A model generated the notes under the pieces. That model saw only the letters and a program-made list of their open reading frames with translations, ran no database searches and was not told the DNA's origin. Positions 1-8,922 of a stretch of 64,000 bases of DNA are shown here, one piece after another (position 1 is the first letter of the stretch; each line of letters starts with the position of its first letter). The position numbers were made by a program, and so were the translations under genes. This stretch comes from an uncultured Croceicoccus sp. (lineage in GTDB: Bacteria > Pseudomonadota > Alphaproteobacteria > Sphingomonadales > Sphingomonadaceae): positions 124,001 to 188,000 of the forward strand of contig NZ_CANMCP010000006.1 in NCBI RefSeq assembly GCF_947496385.1, in the 5' to 3' direction.

Positions 1-265
1 GGGCGGAAAGGCGGCGGCGATGCGCCATGTCGCCAACACGCTCGGCCTCACGCCCGAGGATGTTTTCGCCGCCGGGGACAGCGGCAACGATATCGACATG
101 CTGACCGATTGCCGCAACGCGATCCTCGTCGGCAATCACGCGCCCGAACTCGCGCGGTTGAGCGAGCGGGAGAACGTCTACCTCACCCGGCGCCACCACG
201 CCGGAGGCACGCTGGAGGGGATTGTCGCCCATCGCTTCGCGCGCCGCCGGGGGGTCGCGGCATGA
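1..265 (+). CDS. HAD-IIB sugar-phosphatase-like protein, C-terminal part
   Basis: Only the last 88 or so codons are in the window; the reading frame is open from base 2. The fragment contains GDSGNDIDML, the last HAD motif that holds the Mg-binding acidic residues of Cof/sucrose-phosphatase-type (HAD-IIB) hydrolases, preceded by a conserved Lys-containing segment and followed by a GIVAHRF tail like that of sucrose-phosphate phosphatases. Its stop overlaps the ATG of the next glycosyltransferase by 4 bp (ATGA), so the two are co-translated. The context suggests a sugar-phosphate step in making a surface glycan or a compatible solute. The substrate cannot be read from this fragment. Confidence 0.7.
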   Translation, partial: GGKAAAMRHVANTLGLTPEDVFAAGDSGNDIDMLTDCRNAILVGNHAPELARLSERENVYLTRRHHAGGTLEGIVAHRFARRRGVAA

Positions 266-1410
266 CCGGCGGTCCGCGCCGCGCGGTCGGCTATTTCGTC
301 CATCATCAGGGGCGCGGCCATGCCGAACGGGCCGCGGCGATCGCCAACCGGCTTATCGATTGCCGCCCGGTCACGCTGTTTTGTGCGCGGAGCGATATTT
401 TCCCCGAGCTCGACCCGCGCATCGAGCGCATCGCCATTCCTTCGCTGTTCGAGCCGGAGGGCACCGCCCCGCCCCGGCTCGACGCGATGCCCACGCCCGA
501 TACGCTGCATTGCGCGCCGGTCGGATGGCCCACCATCACGCGCGCGGTCGCGGCGATTACCGCGTGGTTCGACGATGCGGCGCCCGCCTTGTTCATGACC
601 GATGTTTCGGCAGAACTGGGCCAGCTCGCGCGGATCGCATCGGTGCCGCATGTCGCGGTGCTGCAACATGGCGACCGGGCCGACCCCGGCCACATGGCGT
701 CCTACGCCGCGGCGACCGGCCTGCTCGCCCCCTACCACCCCGATCTGGAGCAGCCGGAGCGGCCCCGATGGATGCAGGCGAAGACCCATTACGCCCCCGG
801 TGTCGGGGTGGATATGACCGCCCTGCCCACGCGCGACGCGGCGCGGGAGCGGCTGTCCCTGTCACAGGATGCGGAGATCGTCCTCGTCCTTGCCGGCGGC
901 GGCGGCACGGGCACGCCGACGGCGCCGCTCACGCTCGGTGCGCGGGACAATGCGGGGGCGCAATGGTTCACCATTGGCACGATCGCGAGCGAATGGCACG
1001 AAACGCCGCCCGGCAATCTTCGCCACATGGGATGGGTCGACAATCCGCAGGACTGGATCGCGGCGGCGGATCGCATCGTGTCGAGCTGCGGCAACACCAC
1101 GGTGCAGATGGTATGCGCCGCGGGCAAACCATGGATCGTCGTGCCCGAGTGGCGCTATTTCGATGAGCAATTGCGCAAGGCGGATGCCCTGGAGCGCGCC
1201 GGCGTTGCGGCCGTGGCGCCGCACTGGCCGGCGCATGCGGGCCGCTGGCGCGCATTGTGGGACGCGGCGCGCGCGATTCACCCGGAACGACAACGCGCCA
1301 TGGTGCGCGACGATGCCGCGGAACAGGCAGCACGATGGCTCGACCATCTCGCCACAGATCTGTGGGCGGGCGCAGGGGTACCCCTTCGCGAAAGGCAGGA
1401 TTGCGCATGA
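262..1410 (+). CDS. MurG-like (GT28-type) glycosyltransferase
   Basis: A 382-residue protein with the two-lobe layout of GT-B transferases. Residues 10-24 read GYFVHHQGRGHAERA, a glycine/histidine loop like the N-terminal donor loop of MurG/GT28 enzymes. Around residues 273-300 lies SSCGNTTVQM followed by GKPWIVVPEW, matching the C-terminal nucleotide-sugar binding region of that family. The start at 262 is chosen because it forms an ATGA overlap with the upstream stop; longer in-frame starts (109) run inside that gene. The 3' end likewise overlaps the next gene by 4 bp. The acceptor is unknown; by context it probably builds a surface glycan. Confidence 0.75.
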   Translation: MTGGPRRAVGYFVHHQGRGHAERAAAIANRLIDCRPVTLFCARSDIFPELDPRIERIAIPSLFEPEGTAPPRLDAMPTPDTLHCAPVGWPTITRAVAAITAWFDDAAPALFMTDVSAELGQLARIASVPHVAVLQHGDRADPGHMASYAAATGLLAPYHPDLEQPERPRWMQAKTHYAPGVGVDMTALPTRDAARERLSLSQDAEIVLVLAGGGGTGTPTAPLTLGARDNAGAQWFTIGTIASEWHETPPGNLRHMGWVDNPQDWIAAADRIVSSCGNTTVQMVCAAGKPWIVVPEWRYFDEQLRKADALERAGVAAVAPHWPAHAGRWRALWDAARAIHPERQRAMVRDDAAEQAARWLDHLATDLWAGAGVPLRERQDCA

Positions 1411-2330
1411 AAATCTCGATATGCACGCTGGCGAGCGGGCGGGCCGCGCATCTGCGCAACCTCGTGCTCGGCCTGATGGAGAGCGAGCGGGCACCGGACG
1501 AGCTGATCGTGGCGGTGTTGCAGGATGCGCCCTATGACCTGCCGGCGGCGTCGTTCCCCGTGACGCAGATCGTTCTGGGCAGCGATGGCGTGCCGCTGTC
1601 GCTCGGCCGGAATACGGCGGCGGGCGGGGCATCGGGCGATCTGCTGATCTTCCTCGACGTGGATTGCGTGCCGCACCCTGCGCTCGTCGGCGATTATGCG
1701 AAGGTCGCGCGCGACCATGGCGGCGTGCTCATGGGCGAGGTCGGCTATTTGCCGCGCGGCGCGACCGCGAACGGCGTGGATTTCGCGCATTTCGAACGCG
1801 TCGCCGTGCGCCATTCCGAACGCCCCGGCCCACCCGAGGCTGCGGTCGGGCCGTGCCGGGATTACCGGTGTTTCTGGTCGCTGAATTTCGCCATATCGGC
1901 GGCGGATTTCGCGCGGACCGGCGGTTTCGACGAACGCTATACCGGCTATGGCGGGGAGGATACGGATTTTGGGCGCGTGGTCGCCGCCTGCGGCCTGCCG
2001 CTCCAATGGGTGCGCGGGGCGAAGGCATATCATCAGTATCACCCGCACCACATGCCGCCCGTGCATCACCTCGACAGCGTGATGGCGAATGCACATCGCT
2101 TTGCCGAAAAATGGGGCGAGCCCACGATGCAGCACTGGATGCGGGCGTTCACATTGATGGGGCTGACCCGGCGGGACGGCGCGGGGTGGGTAAAGCTGCG
2201 CGAGCCGGAGGAGCGCGACCTTGCCCTCACCCGGCAGGAGGAGGACCAGCCCTACGCCAGCAGTGCGCGCGTGCTCGACCTGCTGGAACGGGCCGCGGCG
2301 AAGGATGCGGCCTCCATCGCGGCGGAATAG
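1407..2330 (+). CDS. Family 2 glycosyltransferase with galactosyltransferase-like C-terminus
   Basis: A 307-residue GT-A fold enzyme. It opens with MKISICTLASGR, has the metal-binding DVD triad at residues 84-86 (FLDVDCVPHP), and a C-terminal GGFDERYTGYGGEDTDFG stretch typical of the GT2/Glyco_transf_7C (galactosyltransferase-like) arrangement. It starts within the stop of the preceding glycosyltransferase (ATGA). The last 79 bp overlap the 3' end of the convergent GT4 gene, so the C-terminal ~25 residues, low in complexity and rich in Ala and Glu, are also antisense coding. The donor and acceptor are not determinable by eye. Confidence 0.78.
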   Translation: MKISICTLASGRAAHLRNLVLGLMESERAPDELIVAVLQDAPYDLPAASFPVTQIVLGSDGVPLSLGRNTAAGGASGDLLIFLDVDCVPHPALVGDYAKVARDHGGVLMGEVGYLPRGATANGVDFAHFERVAVRHSERPGPPEAAVGPCRDYRCFWSLNFAISAADFARTGGFDERYTGYGGEDTDFGRVVAACGLPLQWVRGAKAYHQYHPHHMPPVHHLDSVMANAHRFAEKWGEPTMQHWMRAFTLMGLTRRDGAGWVKLREPEERDLALTRQEEDQPYASSARVLDLLERAAAKDAASIAAE

Positions 2331-3397
2331 CGCGCCTCGTACCCGGCGATCATCGCGGCGGTGGAAAGCATGGTTTCGGCGCGGCGGCGGCATCGCGCAG
2401 GGTCGATGGCGTGGACAGCGCCGATGGCCCGCGCCATGGCCCCGGTATCGCCCGCCGGCACGACGATCCCGCAATCGCCGATCACCTCGCGCATGGCGCC
2501 GCGGTCGAATGCGATGACGGGAACGCCCGAGGCGAGCGCCTCCGCCGCGACGAGACCGAAGGGTTCGTCCCACATCGGCGTCACCAGCACCGCCCGCGCC
2601 CGCGCCACGGCGGCGCGGAGCACAGCGCCGCTGGCATGGCCTTTATAGGCAATATCGGGGCCGAGCGCGGGTGCGACGCGATCCGAGAAATAATGCTTGT
2701 CCTCGACCGGGCCGTAGATGTCGAGCGCGGCATCCGCCTCTCGCACGGCGGCGATCGCTTCGGCCAGCCCCTTGTTCGGGGTGATCCGCCCATACCATAG
2801 CAGGCGGTCGCTGCGGGTCGCGGGCTGCCATTCGGTGCAGGACACGCCATTGGGCACGACCGCAAAATTGGCGGGCGCATCGCGGGCCTGCGCCCCGTCC
2901 TGCCCCAATCCGGCGAGCCAGAGCGGCATCTGACTCTGCGAAGTCAGCGTGATTTGCGCGTGGTTGCATCCGGCCACGGCATGCACCGCCTCCCGCATCT
3001 TGCCGAAGGGGGGCACGTGCTGCGACGTGACCATCGGCACGCGCTCGTCCGCCGCCCGTTCGATGAGGTCGGGAAACAGCGAATTGTTATGCGCCACGTC
3101 GAATTCGCAATTACGAAACCCCGCCCGGATCGCGGTCCACGCCCGGTCGAAGGCCGCACGCTGATACCGGTCGAGCCGGGGCGTACCCCGCCATTGCGCC
3201 CAGGGCAGGACAGCCTCGTAAGGCGCATCGCATATCGGCACGAGGTCGGGATCCTCGCCCCCCGGCGCCGCGAACAGCGTCACGTCGTGGCCCGCATCGC
3301 GAAGCCCGCGCGACAATTGTACGGCATGCGCCTCCATCCCGCCCATGAACGGTTCGGTGAGCGGGTGGCGAATATGCGCGACGACGGCGATCCTCAT
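2252..3397 (-). CDS. Family 4 glycosyltransferase
   Basis: A 381-residue GT-B enzyme. The N-terminus MRIAVVAHIRHPLTEPFMGG followed by HAVQLSRGLRDAGHDV is the acceptor-lobe loop of GT4 proteins; the C-lobe has WYGRITPNKGL and DEPFGLVAAEALASGVPVI, the EX7E-type donor-binding motif. The start is ATG at 3397; an in-frame GTG at 3493 would only add 32 Pro/Ser-rich residues. It is transcribed toward the GT2 gene and overlaps it by 79 bp at the 3' end, and is divergent from the sulfotransferase. Role inferred: a mannosyl- or glucosyltransferase of the same surface-glycan pathway. Confidence 0.82.
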   Translation of the reverse strand: MRIAVVAHIRHPLTEPFMGGMEAHAVQLSRGLRDAGHDVTLFAAPGGEDPDLVPICDAPYEAVLPWAQWRGTPRLDRYQRAAFDRAWTAIRAGFRNCEFDVAHNNSLFPDLIERAADERVPMVTSQHVPPFGKMREAVHAVAGCNHAQITLTSQSQMPLWLAGLGQDGAQARDAPANFAVVPNGVSCTEWQPATRSDRLLWYGRITPNKGLAEAIAAVREADAALDIYGPVEDKHYFSDRVAPALGPDIAYKGHASGAVLRAAVARARAVLVTPMWDEPFGLVAAEALASGVPVIAFDRGAMREVIGDCGIVVPAGDTGAMARAIGAVHAIDPARCRRRAETMLSTAAMIAGYEARYSAAMEAASFAAARSSRSSTRALLA

Positions 3398-3504
3398 CGG
3401 CGGGTCGGTCTTGACCGGCGGGTCGGGGCGGGACGAGCGGGAGAATTTCGCATGTGGCGGGAAACGGGTGGAACCGGTGGCGGTTCCGCTCATTGGATGG
3501 CCTT

Positions 3505-4296
3505 GTGACTGTGACGCCGCGCCCCCACCGATATGCCTTCGTCGCCGGATTGCACCGCACCGGGACCAGCATGACCGCGCGGCTGATCGCGGCCCATCCG
3601 CAGGTCGCCGCGATCACGAATGCGCCCGTCCCCGAAAAAGAGGGATGCTATCTTCAGGGCGCCATTCCCCACGACGCAACCCACGGCATTCCGGGGCATT
3701 TCGCCACCGACCCGGCACAGCACCTGATCGAGGGGTGCCGATACGATACGCTCGCCACGCGCGACAGGATCGAGGCGGACTGGGCGCGGTGGTTCGACAC
3801 GGCGGGACCGTGGCGAGTCGAGAAATCGCCGGTCAACCTCACCCGCATGCGCCTTTACCAGCAAGTGTTTCCGACGGCGCAATTCATCGTCCTCCTGCGC
3901 CACCCGGCGGCGATGGCGGGGGCGCTGGCGAAATGGAGCGACCGGCCGTTTGCCGAACTCGTCGATTACGCGCTCGACGCCTATGACATCGTGGCGCGGG
4001 ATCTGGCCCGGCTGCACTGGGCCATGGTCGTGCGTTACGAGGATCTCGTTGCACGGCCCGATGCATGGACGGCGGCGTTGCACCGGTTTCTGGATCTCGA
4101 ACCGGTGCCGGTCGATATGGCGGTGCGCGATGGCAATGCGGATTATGCCGATGTGCCGGACATGACACTCGATCAGGCGGCGCGGGCGGCGGAATGGGGT
4201 TATGGCGACGGGCTTTCGGCCTTGCCGATGACGCCCGTGGTGCGCCACCCGTTGCGCGCCGTGCGGGAGGATGTGCTCACCCTCGTTCAGGGGTAG
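3505..4296 (+). CDS. Sulfotransferase family protein
   Basis: About 263 residues. GLHRTGTSMTARLIAAHP near the N-terminus is the 5'-phosphosulfate-binding loop of PAPS-dependent sulfotransferases, and IVLLRHPAAMAGA in the middle is the 3'-phosphate-binding segment. No ATG lies nearby: GTG at 3505 (ggatgg 4 bases upstream) fits the family N-terminus, while GTG at 3454 would add 17 residues. It converges on imuB with a 10-bp overlap and is divergent from the GT4 gene. With the neighbouring glycosyltransferases it suggests sulfation of a sugar on a cell-surface glycan or glycolipid; the acceptor is unproven. Confidence 0.75.
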   Translation: MTVTPRPHRYAFVAGLHRTGTSMTARLIAAHPQVAAITNAPVPEKEGCYLQGAIPHDATHGIPGHFATDPAQHLIEGCRYDTLATRDRIEADWARWFDTAGPWRVEKSPVNLTRMRLYQQVFPTAQFIVLLRHPAAMAGALAKWSDRPFAELVDYALDAYDIVARDLARLHWAMVVRYEDLVARPDAWTAALHRFLDLEPVPVDMAVRDGNADYADVPDMTLDQAARAAEWGYGDGLSALPMTPVVRHPLRAVREDVLTLVQG

Positions 4297-5891
4297 ATCC
4301 CGTGCAGGTACCATGCGGGCGGCCCGCCGCGCCCGTCGCCCGCGATCCCGTCGCGATAGAGCCAGTAACGTCGGCCCGCGCTGTCCTCGATCCTGTAATA
4401 ATCGCGCAGCCGCACGGTCGAGCGTTCGCGCCACCATTCGGGCGCGATGCGTTCCGGTCCCTCCGCCCGCGCGACCTCGTGCAATTCACCGCGCCAGCGG
4501 AACCGGCGCGGCAGGCCGTCCGGCGTTTCGTAGACCACCGCGATCTGCTCCGCCCGGTCGAGCAGTTTCAGAGGGCGGGCATGGAACGCCATTTCCGCCT
4601 GCGCCGCCGGTTGCGGGGCGAGCGGCGCCTGCCATCTGACGCAGCGTTCGGGAACATGGCTCGCACGCGGGACGGGGCGGCGCACCGCATCCGCGCCCAG
4701 CCGGGTGGTCAGCCGGTCGACGCACGCGGCAAGGCTGGTGCCGTGTTCCTGCGCCGCCGTGTCGAGATCGGCCTGGTTGAAATCGAGCGGTTCGGCCCAG
4801 CTTGCGGTAAGGCGCACCATCTCGATCCCGAAGCCCGCGTCGATCCCGTCCAGCTTTTCGGTGAACAGGCGGCACACGTGGGCGGCATCGCGCGTCGCGG
4901 CGGCGAGTTCGAGCCGGCGGCCCACCATCTCCCCATTCACGCGCCAGCATCCCAGCTCCAGCCGGCGCGCGCCGCGGCCCTTCCCTTCGAGCAGGCGCAT
5001 CATCTCCTCCGCCAGATCGGACAGCACGATTTCGAGCAGCGGCAGATGGCGGATCGGCTCCATCAGCCGCCGCTGCACCATGGGCGCGGTTTCCCCCACC
5101 ACGGGCAGCAACGGTTCGGGCACCGTGCCGAGCAATTGATCGTAGCGCAAAAGCGGGTTCGCCGTCGCCGACCGGCGCACGCGAAACCGGCGGGTCAACG
5201 CATCGCGCCCGACCCCGTGCAGATCGCCCAGCCGTTTCAGCCCCAGCCGCCGCAGCACCAGCAACACGTCATCGTCGAGCCGCAGCGCCGCCACCGGCAA
5301 TTGCGACAGCCGCGCGGGCATGTCGTCATCGGGCGCGACAATGGCCTGCGCCGGGCCATGATGCGCGAGCGCCCATGCCGCACCGGCGGTGGGCGCGATG
5401 GCGATGCGCGCCGTCAATCCGCGCGCGGCGAGGATCGCGGCGGCATCGCCGATCAGCCGCCGTTCCCCGCCGAACAGATGCGCCGCGCCGGTGATGTCGA
5501 CGATGACCCCGTCGGGCGGGTCGAGCGCGCTCCACGGGCCCCAGCGCTGTGCCCACACGGCCAGCCGTTCGAGAAAGGCGAGATCGCCCGCGGGGTCGGC
5601 GGGATGCACGGCAATCTGCGGACAGACCGCGCGCGCATCGGCCAGCATGGTGCCCGCGCGCACGCCGTGCCGCTCCGCCGCGTGGTTGGTCGCGGCAATG
5701 CGGGGTCCGTGCGCGGTTTCGGTGATCAGCGCGACGGGGGCGTCATCCTCGCCTGCCCCCTCCAAAGGCGCGTGTCCCTCAGGCGCGGGCCGATGCCGCC
5801 GCCAGCGATCGATCGCCAGCCGCGCCAGCCAGATCGCCAGCACCCGCCGGGGCGGCGCGCAGGGGCTGCCTTTCGTGTTGGCTGCGGTCAT
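4287..5891 (-). CDS. imuB: ImuB, catalytically inactive Y-family polymerase homologue
   Basis: A 534-residue Y-family polymerase relative. The palm starts RRVLAIWLARLAIDRW, where active Y-polymerases have a D-x-D/E metal site, and the second acidic motif is replaced by IVDITGAAHLFGGE. Loss of these carboxylates is the known hallmark of ImuB, which acts as a beta-clamp-binding hub for ImuA and DnaE2 in SOS mutagenesis. The C-terminus, with RDYYRIEDSAGRRYWLYRDG, is the usual ImuB tail. The ATG at 5891 overlaps imuA by 113 bp; even the latest plausible start (GTG 5843) would still overlap. No dnaE2 follows: the next gene is a convergent sulfotransferase. Confidence 0.88.
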   Translation of the reverse strand: MTAANTKGSPCAPPRRVLAIWLARLAIDRWRRHRPAPEGHAPLEGAGEDDAPVALITETAHGPRIAATNHAAERHGVRAGTMLADARAVCPQIAVHPADPAGDLAFLERLAVWAQRWGPWSALDPPDGVIVDITGAAHLFGGERRLIGDAAAILAARGLTARIAIAPTAGAAWALAHHGPAQAIVAPDDDMPARLSQLPVAALRLDDDVLLVLRRLGLKRLGDLHGVGRDALTRRFRVRRSATANPLLRYDQLLGTVPEPLLPVVGETAPMVQRRLMEPIRHLPLLEIVLSDLAEEMMRLLEGKGRGARRLELGCWRVNGEMVGRRLELAAATRDAAHVCRLFTEKLDGIDAGFGIEMVRLTASWAEPLDFNQADLDTAAQEHGTSLAACVDRLTTRLGADAVRRPVPRASHVPERCVRWQAPLAPQPAAQAEMAFHARPLKLLDRAEQIAVVYETPDGLPRRFRWRGELHEVARAEGPERIAPEWWRERSTVRLRDYYRIEDSAGRRYWLYRDGIAGDGRGGPPAWYLHGIYP

Positions 5892-6615
5892 GGTCCTGTC
5901 CTGCAATATCCTGCGTGATCCACCACGCACCGGGGCGCAGGCCACGGGCGCGGAACAATTCGCCGTGCCAGCGCGCCGCCCCGGGCGCATTCGCGTTCCA
6001 TCGCGGCGGCTGCGACGGGGCGGCGGATACCTCCCACCGCATCCGCCCTGCGCCAAGATCGCGCCGCGCATCAGGCCGCACCAGCCACAACGGCACGCCA
6101 TGCCGTTCCGCGGCCAGGACCAGCCGGCGCGAGGCGGTAAAGTCCAGCGCGCGCGGATTGCCCGCGATCTCCCCGATGACAAAGGCGAGATCGCGGCACC
6201 GCACCCCCTCCTCCAGCGCAAAGAGCGCATCGCCCGCATCGCGCGCCGCAACATGGATCATCCGGTGGCGCAACGCATCGGGCAGGCCCGGAAGATAGGG
6301 CCGCCCGCCCACGCGGATCGCGGCCCGGTCCTGCACCCAGAGGAACGCGCGGTCATCCACCGCCTCCACCCGTGCAGCCTTTGCCCCGTTCAGTGCGGCG
6401 TGCCCCATGTCGCGCGGAGCCTCCTGCGCCAGCGCGAGCGCGAGCGCGGCGGCGGCGGCCTCCCGCCCCTGTCCGAAAATATCGCCGGCGCCGCGAAACC
6501 CCATGCCGGGGCGCCACTCCCCCCCTGCCCCGCGCATATGCGAAGGCGACAGCCGACTGGCCGCGAAAAGGCCGTCGGGAAGGTCGGGAGCGGGATCGGG
6601 GCGGGTCTTGTTCAT
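5779..6615 (-). CDS. imuA: ImuA, RecA-like SOS mutagenesis protein
   Basis: A 278-residue ImuA-type protein, a distant RecA relative that supports ImuB/DnaE2-dependent translesion synthesis. Seen directly: the N-terminal substrate-like segment GLFAASRLSPSHMRGAGG, a hydrophobic-core region with FLWVQDRAAIRVGGRPYLPG, and LVLAAERHGVPLWLVRP near the C-terminal third. The family is weakly conserved, so the assignment depends largely on its position directly before imuB and behind a perfect LexA box 54 bp upstream of its ATG. The 3' end overlaps imuB by 113 bp, so the last 37 or so residues, of odd composition, may be poorly constrained. Confidence 0.82.
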   Translation of the reverse strand: MNKTRPDPAPDLPDGLFAASRLSPSHMRGAGGEWRPGMGFRGAGDIFGQGREAAAAALALALAQEAPRDMGHAALNGAKAARVEAVDDRAFLWVQDRAAIRVGGRPYLPGLPDALRHRMIHVAARDAGDALFALEEGVRCRDLAFVIGEIAGNPRALDFTASRRLVLAAERHGVPLWLVRPDARRDLGAGRMRWEVSAAPSQPPRWNANAPGAARWHGELFRARGLRPGAWWITQDIAGQDHDRSQHERQPLRAAPAGAGDLAGAAGDRSLAAASARA

Positions 6616-6668
6616 GGCGGTATTTTTCCGGCGAATCGGTCTTTCACGGTTGTGGAGGCAACGGCCAT

Positions 6669-6683
6669 GTTCTTATTATGTTC
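6669..6683. promoter_or_regulatory. LexA (SOS) box of imuAB
   Basis: GTTC TTATTAT GTTC is an exact match to the alphaproteobacterial LexA operator GTTC-N7-GTTC. It sits 54 bp upstream of the imuA ATG in a locally AT-rich stretch, in the 185-bp space shared with the divergent stress-protein gene at 6801. It should repress imuAB until DNA damage triggers LexA cleavage. Confidence 0.85.
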
Positions 6684-6800
6684 CGTCTCTTACGTCCATT
6701 GTCATGCTCCGCGATCCCCGCATTTCATCCACAGGCGTGTGCAAAGGCGGAACGCGCGCCGTCCCCACCCGTTAAGGAGAAAACAACGAAAGGACCGACA

Positions 6801-7280
6801 ATGTACGATCAAGGCGACGCCGACGAACTGAAGCATGAATTCTGGGAAAAGATGGCGAAATCGCCCTTCGTCATGCTGCAACTCGATGCCGACCCGGATT
6901 CGGCCGCACCCATGACTGCGCAGCTCGACAAGCATGCCGATAGCGCGATCTGGTTCTTCACCTATCGCGACAATCGTTTCGCCACGATGGGCCCGGCCAC
7001 GGCCACCTTCGCGTCGAAAGACCACGAGCTGTTCGCCCGTTTCCACGGCGTGCTGAGCGAGGAAACCAGCCGCGAACGGCTCGAAAAGGAATGGAGCAAT
7101 TCCGTCGAGGCATGGTTCCCCAACGGCAAGGACGATCCCAACCTGCTGATGATGCGGATGGATCTCGGCGATGCGTCGATCTGGTCCGGCGAGATGGGTG
7201 CGATCACCACGGCCAAGATGATGCTCGGCATGGACATCACCGACGATACCAAGGGCGGACAGGCCGAAACCGCGCTCTGA
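6801..7280 (+). CDS. Pyridoxamine-phosphate-oxidase-like general stress protein
   Basis: A 159-residue protein of the general-stress-protein-26 type within the FMN-binding split-barrel superfamily. Characteristic segments are FWEKMAKSPFVMLQLD, AIWFFTYRDNRFA and a C-terminal WSGEMGAITTAKMMLG. An aaagga Shine-Dalgarno lies 7 bases before the ATG. It is monocistronic: a strong bidirectional terminator follows, and it is divergent from imuA. Related proteins bind flavin and are induced by general stress, but their reaction is not settled. Confidence 0.75.
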   Translation: MYDQGDADELKHEFWEKMAKSPFVMLQLDADPDSAAPMTAQLDKHADSAIWFFTYRDNRFATMGPATATFASKDHELFARFHGVLSEETSRERLEKEWSNSVEAWFPNGKDDPNLLMMRMDLGDASIWSGEMGAITTAKMMLGMDITDDTKGGQAETAL

Positions 7281-7298
7281 TCCACAGCGCAGCGTAGC

Positions 7299-7334
7299 AA
7301 AAGGGCCGCTCCTTTCACGGGGAGCGGCCCTTTT
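7299..7334. terminator. Bidirectional rho-independent terminator
   Basis: A perfect 10-bp inverted repeat, gggccgctcc / ggagcggccc, with an 8-base loop (7303-7330), flanked by AAAA on the left and TTTT on the right, lies between two convergent genes (stress protein and SNF transporter). It can terminate both transcripts. Confidence 0.85.
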
Positions 7335-7359
7335 CGCATGCCGGTTCCGTTGCCCGGCG

Positions 7360-8847
7360 TTATGCGCCGAGGATCGAGGGGAAGATGCCGATGATCAAAA
7401 TCGCCATCAGCGCGGCGGGACAGACCCAGCGCACCAGCACGAGATAGACGCGCAGCAATCCGCCTCCGAGCCCCGTCTCGCTATCCACGATGCGCCGTTC
7501 CGCCACCCAGCCGACGAAGATCGACGTCAGCACCGCGGCGATCGGCATCAGCAGTTTCGACGTCAGCGAATCGAGGAAATCGAACCAGCCTAACCCTTCG
7601 AACATGGGGATGAAGCCGGCGGGATGCGCATCGGAAAGCGTGTTGAACGACAATGCGGCCAGCACGCCGAGCGCCAGTGCCCCCGCGGTCACGATTCCGC
7701 TGGCCGGCCCGCGCGCAAGCGAGAACCGCTCCATCATCCATGCGGTCGGCACCTCCATCAGCGCGACCGAACTCGTCAGCGCGGCAAAGGCCACCATGAC
7801 GAAGAACAAGAGCCCGACGAGCGATCCCGCCGGCATGTCCTGAAACGCGATGGGCAGCGATTGAAACATGAGCCCCGGCCCCGCGCTCGGCTCCAGCCCG
7901 GCGAGGAACACGATCGGAAAGATGCACAGCCCCGCGATCAGCGCCACGGCCGTATCCGCGCCCGCGATGATGAGCGACGTGCCCGCCAGATTGACGTCGC
8001 GCCCCACATACGACCCGTAGGTGATCATCCCCGCCACGCCGAGCGAGAGCGAGAAGAACGCCTGTCCCAGCGCGGCCAGCATCACCGCCCCGGTCAGCTT
8101 TTCAGGTTCGAACGTGAACAGGTAATTCAGCGTATCGCCCATGGCGCCGGTAAACGCGCCATAGATGGTGATCGCCACGATGAGCACGAAAAACGCCGGC
8201 ATCATCCATTTCGCCACGAATTCGATGCCGCCCGAAACGCCCCGCGCCACGAAGAACAGCGTGACCGCGATGAACACCACGTCGAGCCCGACCATCAACG
8301 GACCGTTTCCGAACAGTCCGGGCAGGATCGCGTCGATCGTCGCCGGGTCGCGCCCCTGAAACGCGCCGCCCGCGACGCCGGTGTGGAACAGGTCGGATAC
8401 GAAGATGCCGATATAATACAGCACCCATCCCCCCACGACGCAGTAGAACGACAGCACGATAAACGCCGAAAGCACGCCGATCGACGCCAGCGCGCCCCAA
8501 TGGCGCGACGCCCGCGACGCCGCCGCGAGCTTGAGCACCGATTGCGGTGCCGACGTCTGCCCGAACCGCCCGATCAACGTTTCGGACAGCAGCACCGGCA
8601 AGCCGATCAGCACGACGCAGAAGATATAGAACAGGACAAACGCCCCGCCGCCGTTCGCGCCGGCCTCCGCCGGGAACCGCCACAGATTGCCGAGGCCGAC
8701 CGCCGACCCGATCGCGGCCAGGATGAACGCGCTGCGCGAAGACCATCCTTCGTGGGCCTGGCCTTCGTCGACCTGGCCTTCGTGCGCCGCGTCTTGTGTT
8801 GGTGCCGCCATATCTTTGCCTTCGCCCCCGGTAACCATTTGTTTCAT
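7360..8847 (-). CDS. Sodium-dependent transporter, SNF (NSS) family
   Basis: A 495-residue polytopic membrane protein. [14 protein letters not shown] at residues 46-59 is the signature of the first transmembrane helix of neurotransmitter:sodium symporters (LeuT-like), including the unwound region that binds Na+ and substrate. About eleven or twelve hydrophobic segments follow; [14 protein letters not shown] in the second half is also typical. A hydrophilic acidic tail (about 35 residues) precedes the first helix. ATG 8847 has an aagaga sequence just upstream; ATG 8838 or 8811 would also work. Substrate probably an amino acid or amine; not determinable here. Confidence 0.85.
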   Translation of the reverse strand: MKQMVTGGEGKDMAAPTQDAAHEGQVDEGQAHEGWSSRSAFILAAIGSAVGLGNLWRFPAEAGANGGGAFVLFYIFCVVLIGLPVLLSETLIGRFGQTSAPQSVLKLAAASRASRHWGALASIGVLSAFIVLSFYCVVGGWVLYYIGIFVSDLFHTGVAGGAFQGRDPATIDAILPGLFGNGPLMVGLDVVFIAVTLFFVARGVSGGIEFVAKWMMPAFFVLIVAITIYGAFTGAMGDTLNYLFTFEPEKLTGAVMLAALGQAFFSLSLGVAGMITYGSYVGRDVNLAGTSLIIAGADTAVALIAGLCIFPIVFLAGLEPSAGPGLMFQSLPIAFQDMPAGSLVGLLFFVMVAFAALTSSVALMEVPTAWMMERFSLARGPASGIVTAGALALGVLAALSFNTLSDAHPAGFIPMFEGLGWFDFLDSLTSKLLMPIAAVLTSIFVGWVAERRIVDSETGLGGGLLRVYLVLVRWVCPAALMAILIIGIFPSILGA

Positions 8848-8922
8848 ATCTCTTGCAACGGTTTGGCCCGCATTCCAAGCGGGGCTTTGCCATATTCGCG
8901 TTCACGGGTAAAAGCCGCCACC

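Noticed and set aside
5389-6831. A 480-codon plus-strand frame antisense to imuAB
   Set aside because: No domains or ribosome site, and it crosses the LexA box and the imuA promoter; imuAB is clearly the coding strand.
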